A DNA stretch of 64,000 bases from Tetracentron sinense (GCA_015143295.1 CM026574.1:8372938-8436937); one strand, 5' to 3'. Shown: positions 34,386 through 46,737, counted from the stretch's first letter. The notes: a model not told the origin generated them from the letters alone. Numbers and translations: made by a program.

Positions 34386-37300
34386 TCAATCCTCTCGTTC
34401 TGACCTGCGCTGCCTCAATGCAAACGCCCAGATGAATGATAAAAAAAATGATAAAAGACAAAGAGGAAGGAGTATCAAACTGATGTCAAGACCGTCCGAA
34501 ACCTTGCGCTTAGGGAGCCTAGGATATCCACCTCGAGGTGGCATTACGCATTCATCCCCATTAAAGTAAACCTTCCTTGGGAATGTCCACCCTCCCTTGA
34601 ATGTAAATATATTCGGATCCTTGCGCAGAAGAACTTCAGTCTGTACAACTCCATTTTCACCGGACTGTAACTTACTTCCCCAGAACAGTCCTGTATCATC
34701 TGCAAGGAATAAAAATGAAAAATTAACAGAAAGTTTAAGCGAACAATTAATTAGTAAATAAGATATATGTTGTTCAAAACAAAGAAAAATTGACTCAAAA
34801 GAATTCAATTAAATAACTATCTATTAAACTTACTTATCATCCTACGCTGGCTGAGAGGCTTGTATTCGGAACTGAAAACCTGCACAACGCTATCGAGGCT
34901 TGGATGTTGTACCACTAGGTTCCAATTCGTGTAGTTCTTCACAAGGTTGAAGTTCCATATGGTCACTTCAACCCTCCAATATCCCCTAGAACTGGACTTA
35001 ACATGCCAGTGCACCCGTATCGGGCACATGTGTCGTGTACATCTCACGACTGGGGGGCTGTATGGCAGAGGCCATGACTCACCAATACTGTAGTATGTGT
35101 ATAAAAATGAAGCATCAATACAAATACAAAAAGAAGGAGAATAAAAATAGGGAGGGATGAGACAAGATGTGTTTTACCTGGAACATATTCCTGCTCCCTG
35201 ACAACCACAGCTACACTCTGCACAGTCAAGAATAGTTTCACTGTAGAACGCCGACAGTGAAACACAGCAACTGGGGCTGGTTGATCCCACCAAAGGGGAG
35301 TAGAGGCATCTAATTTTCCATGAAACTGAAAAATATACATAGGCAGATAAAGCAGAAATTTTCAGAAAGTTGCTGCATTATTGTAATATTGTTGAACTAA
35401 TTTCTCAAAGATACAGTGGAAGACAAAATAACTAAAAGGCAGAGGGTGCAGAGAGCTTTGATGTCTTGGAACCCAAATCTTCCAAGGAGATTGGGTGTTC
35501 TCTTTTGCACAGTATCAATACTTTATCACCACCACCATGTATTACCAGTACCATAAGATCAACTAAGTAAACAGATTATATTTCAGTGAGAAAGTTGTTA
35601 GTGACAGAGCTAATACATATGAGAATGATACATTAGACAGAAACAAGGAATCCAGAGAGAGAGAGAGTGTGTGTGTCTGTGATACTGTGATAGAGGCATA
35701 TCTGTGAATCTAAATGAAGTATTCATGCTAAATGGTATCCTCTGGTTCAAAGGACTTGGTTTTCATGGAAAGTATCATATTTCTCTGATAAAAATTTCCT
35801 ATCTAAATGTGTTGGCCTAAATTTGAGAATCGAGATCAGATGGGATTGTTCTCATTGTGGTAGTAAGGGACTGTATCGTCAGCTGTTGTATACTAACGGT
35901 TAGATGGCTACTCGTGGACTATATAAAATCAAAGAGTCTAAATTTGAAAATCCAAACTGAGGGCTCTCCTATAGCAATTAACAAGAACATCTTCTCTGAA
36001 AGGAAAATACCAGTTTAAAGTATCTAAACTCAGGGTTCTCCTCAATTTCATTATGTCAAGGGCATAGAATTGACTAGAAAGCTGCTGCCTATTGTGTCAA
36101 CAGAGAAATTGACTGTCACTGGAGGCTTGGGCTTTTCTAGCACCCACCATTGAAACTTCTATACCCTTACTTCCTCTTGACAGGTCATTTTTCTGGTATT
36201 GCTGAGAAAGATGCAACTAGTGGTAAATACTGAATACAGTAATTAACTCTGTTATTGATCAGCATGGACTGGATCAAAAATAAAGAAAAACTTTTGGGAT
36301 ACACAGTCTAGAAAATGTCGCATTATTTTAATATTGTTAAACTAATTTCTCAAAGAATACAGTGGAAGTTAAATTAACTATAGTACTCTGTTATGGCTTC
36401 CCCTTCTTTTTGTAACTTCAATGCAAGCTCATTGTGAAAAAAAAAACATAAGAGTAACTAATTCTGTTACTGATCAGTAGGGATGGGTAGCCTCCATCAA
36501 CAAACAAAGAACTTCAGGGATGCAGAGTATAAAATTTGAACATTCAAATTTGTATGCCTCAGAACTTGCAAAGGAAAGATTGAAATCGATGTGCATTTGT
36601 TGATTATAAAGATAATAAGAGTGAGGGTCCACATACTAAGAGCCTGGAGATGTCGCCGACCATTATCTGCAGTGAACTTGCTCGGCCGGACAAGGAAGGG
36701 AGACCCACATGTATATCCCGCAAGACCCAAACTGAAATTCTTGGGGATTATCATGTCGTGATCACTGATCTTAGGGCTCTCCCCTATATTCATTTGGAAT
36801 GAGGCTTGGGAGTGAAGAGGGTCTTGTCCCTTCGAAGAGAGTACCCCACCCTTGCAGCAGTTGGCCACCTGCATATCGTAGGGTGCTCCCGGTAAAAGGT
36901 CAATAACCTCGGGGGTTTTCTCACAGGAGTGAGGTAGGTCCCCCATAAACCGGGAACAATTCCCTTGCTCGGCGGCCTCTGCACCAGAAATTTGCCAAAC
37001 GACCTCGTCTCCCTTCCATGTCCAACTCAGTCTCCAGCCTGGGCTCTCGATATGCCGATAGAGATGGAAATTTGTTATGGTCACCAGAGCCTGCATGTAT
37101 TTAGAAGAAAAATTAATATTGAACACAAAAGACAATAAAATCCTTGTGGATACAAGAACATTGAAAATGGAACTAGCAAACTGGTGGACTGATACAAATA
37201 TTAAATACTAGATTGTAGATGGAGATCCCCATGCAAAGCTGAGAGAAGTTTGAAAGTATGTGTAAACAATACAAAGTCATAGATATTTAGTATTTAGCCA

Positions 37301-39366
37301 CTGTCGATAGCCTTAAGGATGTAACTACACCATTTTTAAATAAAAAACTGATTTAATGATTTTGTCAATCGTAGTAGGAATTTTGCTTTTTATGATTCCA
37401 ATTATTGAGTTATTAGAATCATATACTAGTTTGTTCATTGTAAAAAAAGTTACATGTCCTCATCTCGTAATTCTGTTGCCGTCTCATTTTATTTTTATTA
37501 ATTGGACTTGATAACAAAAATAAGGAGGGAGTTATCTAGCCTGTTTCGTTTATGAAAGTATGGATGGTCTATAAGTCCTCTATCATTGTTTACCTTTAAA
37601 AATCATTGATATTTATTAAATCAAACAAAAATAAGAAGAAATTTTGATTTGCTATTCCTAAATAAAGGGAGCAAAATATCGGCCACACTTTAATAGCAAA
37701 CACATGAGTAAGTAATTTCTTATTAGGAATAAATAGCGGGTCACATGCATGTAATAGTAATATTACGAGATATATAATAAATAAAAAATAAAATATGATT
37801 ATATCTTATAAAAAGTGTCTAAAACAAGGTTAATACATCTAACGAAATCTTATTAAGAAAATAATTTGTTCTTTTAACAAACACCTTAAAAATTTCTCTC
37901 TTTTAATAGTAGAATGATAAAGCATTGGTATCTCATTTATTTAATCCCAAAAGGTGTCTCCAGAGAAGGCTGAAGACCGAAATTCCACCTACAAGGCATG
38001 AAGACTATTCCAAGTTGGTGCCATCACCTCTGTATTAACCTCCTTGGCAGGTCTGTTTGATTAAATATTTGAACATGGTTTTTATGTATTAGATGATAAG
38101 ATCCTTTTTACTGTCATTCGATTTTGTTTTTGTTTTTTTTCGGGGGGGGGAACCCCGAACCTGTTTTACAATCCAATGGTAAGGAATGTCCCAAACCCAA
38201 ATAAGAAACACTGAACCTGTTTTTCTAATCCAATGGTAAGGCTAGAGAAAATTTAATAGATAAGATTATCTATAGGAGAGGGAAAGAGTTATGCGCCTCT
38301 ACACATCTAGCAAAGATAACGAACTCAAACCAGAAATTAAATTACCCTGAAAAAAAAAAACAAAAACCTTCCTTCCCAGGGTGATATCGAGCTTCAAACA
38401 TCCCTTGAAAGGGACTAATATTGGAGCCTTTTTTTAAATTTTATTTTGAAGAATACATCATTTATCCAGAAAGTGGGTATGAACAACTAAAAGGTAAGAA
38501 GATGATTCAAAATGAATGAGGATGTCGATCTTGGTGACAAGTATGTTAGACTATATACTTTAAACTGGTACATGTATTTTGTAATGAACTAGAGGAAAAG
38601 ACTTACATCGTAGGAATGGTCTTGCCATCTCACAATATCCCACGTTATTGTGACATTCCCATCAAGATCAACTGTGTTCTGCCCATCTGCCAATAAGCCA
38701 ATCCAACATGAAAAATAAAATTCCTTTGAATTATGACAATTATTTTATAAAGCATATATATGTTGCATCCAATTTTTTAACTGGGGCAGACACTTTGTTA
38801 TGGCCAATATATTTATAATTTTTTTATTAAACGTGGGGTATCCGCAGCTCACTCCGACCAATCCCCACGAGTCACCTAGGGATACCCCCCAGGCGGAGTT
38901 ATGGTCAATACTCAATAGTACTGTCTCCAATAAGATGAACAGAACAGCCCCCTTTGATAGGTAATACGTTACATAATCTGTGTCTAGAAATTAGGGTCCT
39001 AACACCACTAATGTTCATTTACTGAATTTTTATTATAATAATTTTATATTACATACCTGTAATCCAGAGACCGGTGAGAAGCAAGAACATGATAAGCTGG
39101 AAAAAAAAAAGTTAAAAAAGTTAAATCCATCCTCTTGTAATAATTAGGAAAATATTGAGGCTTTCAGGATTAAGGCAATGAACAAGAACAGCTGGAAGCA
39201 TGAACTACTGTGTTTGGATAAATAGGAGAAACAAAAGAAGAGAAGTACGTACCTTGAGACGATGACAGATGAATCTCTCTGGTCTGAGCTTGAAGGCGTG
39301 AAGGAGGAGAAAATGCAAGCTCTGAACAACGAGAAAAAGCCTCCTAGAGGAGAAAAACAAACTCAT
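34386..39366 (-). CDS. COBL: COBRA-like protein, seven exons, intact
   Basis: Plant COBRA-like proteins are secreted, usually GPI-anchored, and help orient cellulose deposition. Exons (minus strand): 39253-39366, 39057-39096, 38607-38686, 36637-37090, 35178-35325, 34834-35087, 34386-34699. All introns are GT-AG and phases fit, giving 467 codons, close to the family norm. Residues 1-51 hold a basic start and a hydrophobic FLLLTGLWIT core (signal/anchor). The COBRA domain follows: TITWDIVRWQDHSYD, ALVTITNF, PGWRLSWTW, NCCKGGVLSS and YTCGSP. A cysteine cluster CC(249-250)...CAECSCGC(264-271) comes next, then CPIRVHWHVK, NYTNWNLVVQHP, DTGLFWGSK and CVMPP. About 9 residues of the FYND segment are absent compared with the pseudogene copy. 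The hydrophobic tail ends in a charged LRQRRSERED, unusual for a GPI signal. Start ATG 39366 is the first in frame; a start at the exon 2 methionine is also possible. Confidence 0.93.
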
Positions 39367-39545
39367 AACTGAGTTGGAATTGAAGCCAAGAGGAGAAGAT
39401 TAAGAAGGCGATGGAAAGGTTAGCTTAAGCTCCCTTCCAGGGTGTGTTTTACTTGAGCTGTGTTAACCCAATTTCTTGCTTTCAGCCAAAACCCAAAACC
39501 AATGTTTGCTTTAGCAGATATTGATTTTTTGGCTTAGTGTTGCAG

Positions 39546-39552
39546 TTATATA
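39546..39552 (-). promoter_or_regulatory. TATA box of the COBRA-like gene
   Basis: CTATATAA on the minus strand lies about 180 bases before the chosen ATG. This would give a 5' leader of roughly 150 bases. It is the only good TATA motif close upstream. Confidence 0.5.
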
Positions 39553-39850
39553 GATCAAGCTCAAAGACAGGGACAATGAAAGCTGATGGCGAGAGGTAAC
39601 CAACATACACACATAAATGAAAGGCAAAACAAAAAATCCAAAAGGGGGAAGGGAGCACCGTTTCGGTGCTTTTTATTATTAATTTTTTTTTAGGGGTTTT
39701 TTTTTTTTTTTTAAAGGGGGGTGGGGAGTTAAAGACGATCAATGCGTGTGCCTTTTACAATGAAGAACCCCACCTTTAATATATCTGCCTACTTTTGAAA
39801 TTTCTCAAACATTTTCCTTGTTTTTTTTGTAATTCTACTTTAAAAGGAGA
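39553..39850. other. Upstream region of the COBRA-like gene
   Basis: No gene is seen. T and G homopolymer runs lie at about 39683-39726. Promoter elements beyond the TATA motif could not be assigned. Confidence 0.4.
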
Positions 39851-40190
39851 CAGATGGGCCGCAGCGCCTGTTGTAGCCCAATGGACTACAGCAGACAGCC
39901 AATTAGTTCTCTCCAGATAAAAAAAATAAAAGTAAATTTCTTTGTATTTTTAATGGACTTTGCTTCTGAGACCACATCAAGACCGCTCATGTGATGAGCG
40001 GATCTCAAAATTTTCATTAACTTGATCTTATTTTTTTGAGATCCGCTCATTATATGCACGGTCTTGGTGTGGTCTCGACCCTTTGCGATTATATCAGGTA
40101 ATGTGCCAGCAGGAAGTATTTTTTTTTATTATAATGGACCAATAGGCTGTCTGTTGTAGCCATGAGCTACAACAGAGGCAGCCCATCCAC
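39851..40190. mobile_element. Nested foldback elements
   Basis: The outer inverted repeat pairs 39852-39902 with 40143-40187 (GATGGGC(C/T)GC..., TGTTGTAGC, ACAGCAGACAGCC). Inside lies a second inverted repeat pairing about 39966-40014 with 40037-40078 (GAGACCACATCAAGACCG... / ...CGGTCTTGGTGTGGTCTC), whose arms also contain GAGATCCGCTCAT. This is one foldback transposon inserted in another, about 0.3 kb upstream of the COBRA-like TATA box. Confidence 0.8.
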
Positions 40191-40229
40191 TGGCATCAAG
40201 CCAAATAAAAAGACTTCAAATTTAATAGG

Positions 40230-40653
40230 ACTCCAACGAGTTTGGTTATGCCCCTGAGATTGCCACGTGTCCCTATTGACACCCCTTAACTGTGATTAAG
40301 ATTCACTCACTTATCCTTATTTTTAGAAAAAATTATTTAAAAAAATTTTAACACCGGTTAAAATTCACTTAGTTCTAGGTTTAAAAAAAGTTCAATATTT
40401 GAAAAAAAAAACTCAAAGGATATATAGGTGGGTGTAGGGCTGTCAAAAAAGCCCACGTAGAAGGGTACCCGGCCCTGCCCTCCAAAGCCCTTTGAAGCCC
40501 TGCCCTTCCCAGTCCTTGGGCCGGGCAGGGTTCAAAATCCAGAAGCCCTGCTTCTATAGGGTTGAGCCAGCACTCACCCCGGTCTGCTCTTTAAAGCCCT
40601 GCCATTCTCCTTTGTTTCTACATGGTAATTAAGGTCTATAGACCATAAAAGTG

Positions 40654-40685
<32 letters not shown>

Positions 40686-41205
40686 TACTCATTTCACCCT
40701 TTCAAACGGTTTAATAGTAGGGTTAAATGAGTAATTTCACATGACCATCGTTATAAAACCCCTCGAGGCCTCGACACTCGTTACAAATCCTAACCTTAAT
40801 TTCGTATGCGAAATCGCCTCTCCTTGCCTTAGAGGATTTTGATATATAAATTTTGTTCTATATAGTTTTATTTTGTTTTATTCTATCATGTATGCTTGTC
40901 ACTGATAAAGAAAAAAAATTAACTTTATCATTACTCTTTTTATTGTAATGTCAGTCACAAGCCCGGATAAAAGAGGATGGTATCCATTTCCATGTCAGGT
41001 TGACAGTCGATGTAGAAAAAAATTCCGTCATCTCAAATCACAAAAAAAAATCACGCTCTTTCTTCCGGCCATTTGGCCCTGCTCTAGCCCTTGAGGGCAG
41101 AGCTAGGGCCCAATCAATCTCAACCCTTAAAGGGCTAGGGTTGGGCTAGGGCCCTACTCTTAAAGGAAAGGGTAGGGCTAGGGTTGACCTCAGCCCTCCT
41201 CTGGC
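40230..41205. repeat. MITE copy plus hAT-like repeat with TA microsatellite
   Basis: The stretch 40230-40430 carries the family motif GCCACGTGTCCCT...CTTAACTGTGATTAAGATTCACTCAC. From 40437 a unit starts AGGGCTGTCAAAAAAGCCC and, near 41195, ends with the reversed TTGACCTCAGCCCT. Its body is rich in GCAGGGC/GGGCTAGGG. Such ends suggest a hAT-type non-autonomous element. A TA run (40654-40680) is followed by an inverted pair GAAATTACTCATTT / AAATGAGTAATTTC (40681 and about 40723). Confidence 0.5.
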
Positions 41206-41214
41206 CCTACCCCT

Positions 41215-41495
41215 GAGGTCATCCCGTGTCTCTTTTGACACCCCTTAACTATGGTTAAGATTTTCCCACCCCTAGGGTTCACCCACTCATAATTGGTTTT
41301 TTTTTAATTAATTCCTTTTTAAAAATATTTTAATATTAAAATAATTTTTCGTAAAAAAATATTTTTTATATTAAAAAAAATAATTAAACTTTTAATAAAA
41401 AATCATTTATGGGTGGGTGAACCCTAGGAGTGGATGGATTTTAACAGCAGTAAGGGGTGTCAAAAGGGACACGTGAACCAGATCCAGTTATAATG
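41215..41495. mobile_element. Foldback MITE of the TTAAGATTCAC family
   Basis: Arms of about 85 bases pair 41215-41300 with 41408-41495 (GTGTC(T/C)CTTTTGACACCCCTTA, CCCTAGGGTTCACCCAC). The middle is a pure AT tract. There is no coding capacity. Confidence 0.8.
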
Positions 41496-42538
41496 GTTCA
41501 ATTATTTTAAGGATGTACGGTGCCTTTTTAGGGGCAACTTGGACATTCATGAGAAGAGATATTTTAGTAATTTTATAAATATTGAAAGTATTTTTATAAT
41601 ATTCAAAGAAACTCTTAGGAACTAGGGGCTCAGTCCCAACAACAAAAAAAGGTGATTTAAAACTGTCGATGGTACCTATTATTGAAAATGGTATCGAGCA
41701 GTAAGCAGGTACACCATTTAAATATGCACCATTTGATGTTCAATCCAACGGTCTAGTTTTCGATAGTCAATTTTTTTTTTATCATGAAATTCTCAGGGAC
41801 TCTATGATAGGTCAGAGGGGGTGGTGTGAACTACAGCCTAGAGAGTGTACAAATAAGTGTTTACCATGGTTATCTCACCATAAGTGGGGACAAACTCAAC
41901 CCTTTTTTGGTTAATTAAGAATGGTGCTAGTCACTTTTAGACGGGATTAGCTGAAAGGGACATGAAACAAATAATGGTTAGTGGGTGGTTACATTATAGT
42001 TGTCATTAATGAAGGCTAAAAAAGCCTCCCACGCCAACGCAGCACCAAAAGAGAGAATGACATGCACAGATCATGCACTGCATCTTGCGGTCACCCTCGA
42101 GAATATAATTTTTGCCATATACGGAACCTTCTCCTTCCATTCGTGTACTTCTGCTGCCACCTTCACCTTCCAAAGGTCTCCACTTTTAATCTTACAACAA
42201 GGAAGAACAACATGACAACCCCATCGACATTATTCATGCCTAAGAAATAGCTTGCATTAAATCTATCTCAGTCGCTTTCCTGCCAGGTATGAGTCTCTAA
42301 AAGAAGGTGGCTACTCTCTTCCATTAAAGGCATCTAAGAGCTTAGGGTGTACACTGCTCACCCTTGATAACGTGTCCAACAGTATGTGTACATCTGTTTT
42401 GGTACACCTCTAACAGTATGTGTATATGCATACATACAAACACATGGGTACAGAAACAGTCTCCTGTACGTACACGCAGGGGCGGAGTCAAGGGGGCCTG
42501 GGGCTCGTGCCCCCCACTGAATTTGAAAAAGAAGAATT
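41496..42538. other. Gene-free stretch
   Basis: Two overlapping short plus ORFs (42000-42250) have no recognisable domain. The rest is unremarkable. A TATGTGTA-containing repeat lies at about 42376-42430. Confidence 0.4.
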
Positions 42539-42835
42539 TTTAATTTATTGAGAAAGGGCTTGTCTCGGGGTTCCATAGAATAGGTGACAAGTGGTGGAGA
42601 AGTCAAAATCATGGGGGGCATGATTTTGACTTCTCCACCTAGAATAAGACATGTGGCAATAAGTGTGTGAGAATAAGGGTAAGAGATGTCAAATGGGGAG
42701 AAGTCAAAATTATGGGGAGAAAATGAAATGACTTCTCCCCATTTGACACCAACTGTGGAACTATCGCACAATGTATGGAACCTCTGGAGCCCTTTCTGGC
42801 TTCGCCAGAGACAATCCGAGGCCCTTCTAAATATA
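42539..42835. mobile_element. MITE with two adjacent hairpins
   Basis: The hairpin at 42593-42638 has 20-base perfect arms (GTGGAGAAGTCAAAATCATG) around GGGGG. A second at about 42692-42746 has arms CAAATGGGGAGAAGTCA. The right end (GAGACAATCCGAGGCC) resembles the end of the MITE at 14322-14541. The minus ORF across it is a by-product. Confidence 0.7.
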
Positions 42836-42840
42836 CTGGC

Positions 42841-44000
42841 GAAATGACCTACAAACTTAGTCCTAAATTTTTTTTAAAAAAAAAAACTGACGCTACACCC
42901 CGAACCCCGTCTTCTAAATCAAATTACTAATATTTTTAATCAACTATAATATGCCTCCACTACAATAAATTCCTAGATCCACCCCTGTGTTAGGGGTGTA
43001 AACGAGCCAAGTCGGGTATTGCTTAAGCTCGGCTCGTGACATGTATATGTTGGTTCAAGCTCCTCTCGAGCTCAATTCAAGCCCTCGAATGCTAGCTTAA
43101 GCTCGGATCATCTATAAATAATCAAGCTCGAGCCGACTCATAAGCTTACACTAATATTTTAGTCTCGTTCACCCTAATTCCTAATTCTAACAAAGAGAAT
43201 TCAAATCAAAATCCGGAGAGTTAAACTTGCTCATTAGATTCTTCCCACACAAAAGAAAAAAAAAAAACTGAACATAGTTATTCTCGTGAGTCTAATTGAA
43301 AAAACATGATATAAAAAATCTATAAATTTTGAAAAGATGAAGTTACCGTAAAAATTTCACCTCAACAAAAAATTATATTTAAGTCTCTCAACTTTTATGT
43401 GAACTAATATTATTAGGGTATGTACAAAATGTACAGATGAAATGACCTACAAACTTAGTGGTTAGTAAAAAAATTTGGACACTACACCCCCGAACCCCAC
43501 CCTCTAAATAAAAAGATTCTATACCTGCCTAATAATTCTACCCAATTACTAATATTTTCAATCAACTATAATGTACCCACTATAATAAATTATTGGATCC
43601 ACCCCTACGTTAGGGGTGTAAACGAGCTAAGTTGGGTGTTGCTTAAGCTCGGCTCGTGACATGTATATGCTGGTTCAAGCTCGTCTCAAGCTTAATTCGA
43701 GCCCTCGAATGCTAGCTTAAGCTCGGCTCGTCTAAAGATAATCGAGCTCGAGCTAGCTCACGAGCTTGCACTATTATTTTAGTCTCGTTCACCCTAATTC
43801 TAACAAAAAGAATTCAAATCAAAATCCTAAGAGTTAAACATGCTCATTAGATTCTTCCTAAAAAAAACTGAATATAATTATTCTCATTAGTTTAATTGAA
43901 AAAACATGATATCGAAAATCTATAAACTTTGAAAATATGAAGCTACCTTTTAAATTTTACCTCAACTAAAAATTATATTTAAAAAGGTCATTTAGATACA
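42841..44000. repeat. Tandem duplication, period about 598 bp
   Basis: GAAATGACCTACAAACTTAG occurs at 42841 and 43439. The following sequence matches over most of a 0.6-kb unit, including TTAGGGGTGTAAACGAGC(C/T)AAG, GCTTAAGCTCGGCTCGTGAC and TAGTCTCGTTCACCCTAATT. The TAGGGGTGTAAACGAGC word is typical of hAT-type repeat ends. Small indels separate the copies. Confidence 0.85.
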
Positions 44001-44163
44001 CTTCCGTTTTTCTATTTTTATTTTCTATTTTTAAAAATTAGAAACGACTTTCTGTTTTCAAATTTTTTAAGTAGGAAAAACGTTTTGCCCTATTAATTGT
44101 TACTTATTAAAAAAAAAAAGAACAAAAAACATGTTTGGTAAATAAATATGATTAAATAATTCC

Positions 44164-44297
44164 AATCCATGGTGGTGGTAGTGGTGGGTGATGGTGGTGG
44201 TGTAGTGTGGTGGTGGGTGGTAGAGGTGCGTTGTGGGTGGTGGTCGTTGGTGGTGGTAGTATGAGGTGGTGATGGGTGGTGTAGTGTGGAGGTTGTA
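44164..44297 (+). repeat. GGT-rich minisatellite
   Basis: An irregular GGTGGT/GGTGGGT repeat of about 130 bases, strongly G-skewed on the plus strand, directly abuts the SIRE-like LTR start. The apparent histidine/proline-rich minus ORF is an artefact of it. Confidence 0.9.
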
Positions 44298-44302
44298 ACC
44301 TA

Positions 44303-45560
44303 AAGGTTACAATCTTATGTACCCTTAATAATTTTGATGATAACACAATAATGAAATGATCATTGTGGTTCTAATGTCTTTATTAAGTTTTATGTTAACT
44401 TCAGAGTATAAAAGCATTAGCACAACATTCAAGACTTGAAGTATGAAAATGACACCAAGCATACAAATTGGATCCACAAAAGTAAGCTTTCAATCCTACA
44501 TAAGTCATCTATTCATGTTGATGTCTACTCAAATCCAAAGTAAAAGAGTCAAACTCAAGATCATGAAGATAAAGTCCTAATTGAAACAATCTTGGAATAT
44601 CCATGAAGTCTTACTTGAAAATCATGAAGACAAAATCAATAAAAAGATCCAAGATCAATGTTAAAGAGAAACTCTCAAGAAGGTTTTAAAGTTTTATTTT
44701 TATCTTTTGAGAGTTTCTAGGACTTATATAAAAAGTCCTCAAAGTTTGAAAGTTAAATGCTCAAAATACCTAGATTGATCATAGGAGCCTAACAACTTAA
44801 TTATTTATCATTCTAAGGCCCTATGACATCATGAAAGATGATTAAAATGTTAATAAAGATAAGCCAAATGGCCTTGCAAATCATTTCCATCATTTAGGTA
44901 AGTTAAAGAAGAGATTTTAGAAAAAAATCAGAAATCTCGTCGACCAGATTTTGGTGCTGCTGAAATCTCGTCGACTAGATTAGCTCCAAAGGTTCTAGAA
45001 TCTATTTGGCTAAGATCTCGTCAACCAGATTGTGAGGACTCACAAATCTCGTCCAGTGGATTTTGAGGGAAATAGAAAATATCTGTAACGGCTATTTTTA
45101 ACTTGCCATGTTTGCATTTAATGTTCTATCAAAGACTATATTTTCTCTATAAATAGAGTTCATTTATGAACCTTTGAACAACTATTTATCTATACATTAA
45201 CTCCTATCACTCACAAGCCAAAATTGTATCATTCATTGAGAAATATCTAGAAATCTCAAATCCTATATCTTGAGCTATTTAACTCCAATATTTAGGAGAT
45301 TTTTAGAGAGCTTCAAAGAGATTTTTTCATCTCATCTAAGCAGCAAATTTCGAGATTGTAATCATTTCATATACTTTGTATTGAAAAATCAAGAATTATG
45401 GATTTTTGTGATTGAAGTGGGAAGCTTCGGGAAAAGTCAAGAGAAGATTGTTATTCACTTCTGGTACATCCATTTAACCTTTTATATATATATATATATA
45501 TATATAATAACCTTGAGTTGGTTAAGCTTAGTCACAATTAAAAGGGACACCAACAAAGTG
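44303..45560 (+). mobile_element. SIRE-like LTR fragment (third family), plus strand
   Basis: The start (AAAGGTTACAATCTTATG...AATTTTGATGATAACA...AATAATGAAATGA) matches the 5' end of the element 1 LTR read on its sense strand. It has a TATA motif CTATAAATAG at 45147-45156 and its own paired near-palindromes ATCTCGTCGAC(C/T)AGAT at about 44935-45060. No pol or gag follows, and the 3' end fades near a TA run (45484-45506). It is therefore a truncated or solo LTR of a related family. Confidence 0.65.
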
Positions 45561-45639
45561 GCATTCTCCTAGGTAACCAAATACGGGGTTAGCTAATTAA
45601 TACTCTGAATAAAATTAAGGGCAATGATTAGCCAACCAC

Positions 45640-46150
45640 ACATTTGACTATGTAGCCAAATGTCACGACCACGTGTCCCTTTTAACATTTCTTTAACTAT
45701 GGCTAAGCTTAAGAAAATTAGAGGTCGAATCACAACCAATTGCGATTGAATTTTGATAGAGTTCAATTGCATCCATAGGCCAACACGTGTTCCTTTTAAC
45801 CCCTATTAATTGTGGTTAAGATTCACTAACCCTTGGGATTCAACAACATAACCTTAGTTTTTAGAAAAAAAATATTTAATTCTAGTTAAAAATATTTAAC
45901 TCTTAGGGTTAATATTATTTAATATTTCATTTTAAATGCTAAAGTTATATTGTTGAACCCTTGGATTGTGGGTGTGATTGAACTCTCCCGGAGTTCAATT
46001 GCAATTGGCTATGATTCAATCTCAAATAATTAAGGTTAATATTTTTAGATTGCTTAACCCTAGGGGTGAGTGAATCTTAAGCACAGTTGATGGGTGTTAA
46101 ATTAAGGGGCATGGACCAATGAAGACCGCGGTAAGTTAAACATTTTCCTA
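45640..46150. mobile_element. MITE nested inside a related MITE
   Basis: The outer arms lie at 45640-45715 and about 46030-46150 (CCACGTGTCCCTTTTAAC..., GCTTAACC / GGTTAAGC words). An inner element at 45722-46025 has arms AATCACAACCAATTGCGATTG and CAATTGCAATTGGCTATGATT and carries its own copy of the TTAAGATTCACTAACCCT motif. Confidence 0.65.
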
Positions 46151-46737
46151 AAATTAATTATAGTTTTAATTTTTATATTATATTGTACAAATAAAAAAAA
46201 CTACAAAATTTTGAGGGTGCTAATCTTCTTACATAATCAACAATTACATCCTAATTTTGAGGGCCATGGGCCCTCCCCACCCTTGGATTGTAGGCCAATG
46301 GGCCTTGAACCTTAGATCCTATTCCATTATATTATTCTCCTAACTATGCCCATTTACCGGAAAAACACGAGACATCCCGCCCCATTAAAATCGAGCATGT
46401 AGTTTATCCGAATTCGGCTCATTGAAATCTTCACCTCGTTGTGTGGGTGCACTAGGCCTTGTGCCAAGGGATTAGGTGTGTATAGGGTGTGTGGCCCTGT
46501 GGGTATCATCGTGTGTGGGTGTGTTTGTGTTAACCAAAAAACCCACCAAAGGGGCAACTGACAGTCTGGCACACCAAAAAAAATGATAGAAAACCAATTA
46601 TAAACAAGTTACAGCCCTGCAATAACAATAACCATTACTGAAGTGAGAGAATATTTAAAAGTTTCCCAATTAAGAAATGTAATAATGACGAGTTGCACTT
46701 AGAAAATGACTTCAAATTCTCTCGCTTTTTAACCGGA
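46151..46737. other. Gene-free stretch
   Basis: No gene is supported. The minus ORF 46354-46572 is rich in T, P and H because of GTGTGG-type simple sequence. Confidence 0.4.

Noticed and set aside
34386..39366. Treating the COBRA-like gene as a pseudogene because its exons lie in different frames
   Set aside because: All splice sites are GT-AG, phases fit and the joined frame has no stop.
42000..42250. Overlapping plus ORFs of 71 and 62 codons
   Set aside because: No motif, no splice context and AT-rich repeat surroundings.
44152..44346. His/Pro-rich 64-codon minus ORF
   Set aside because: It is the complement of the GGT minisatellite.
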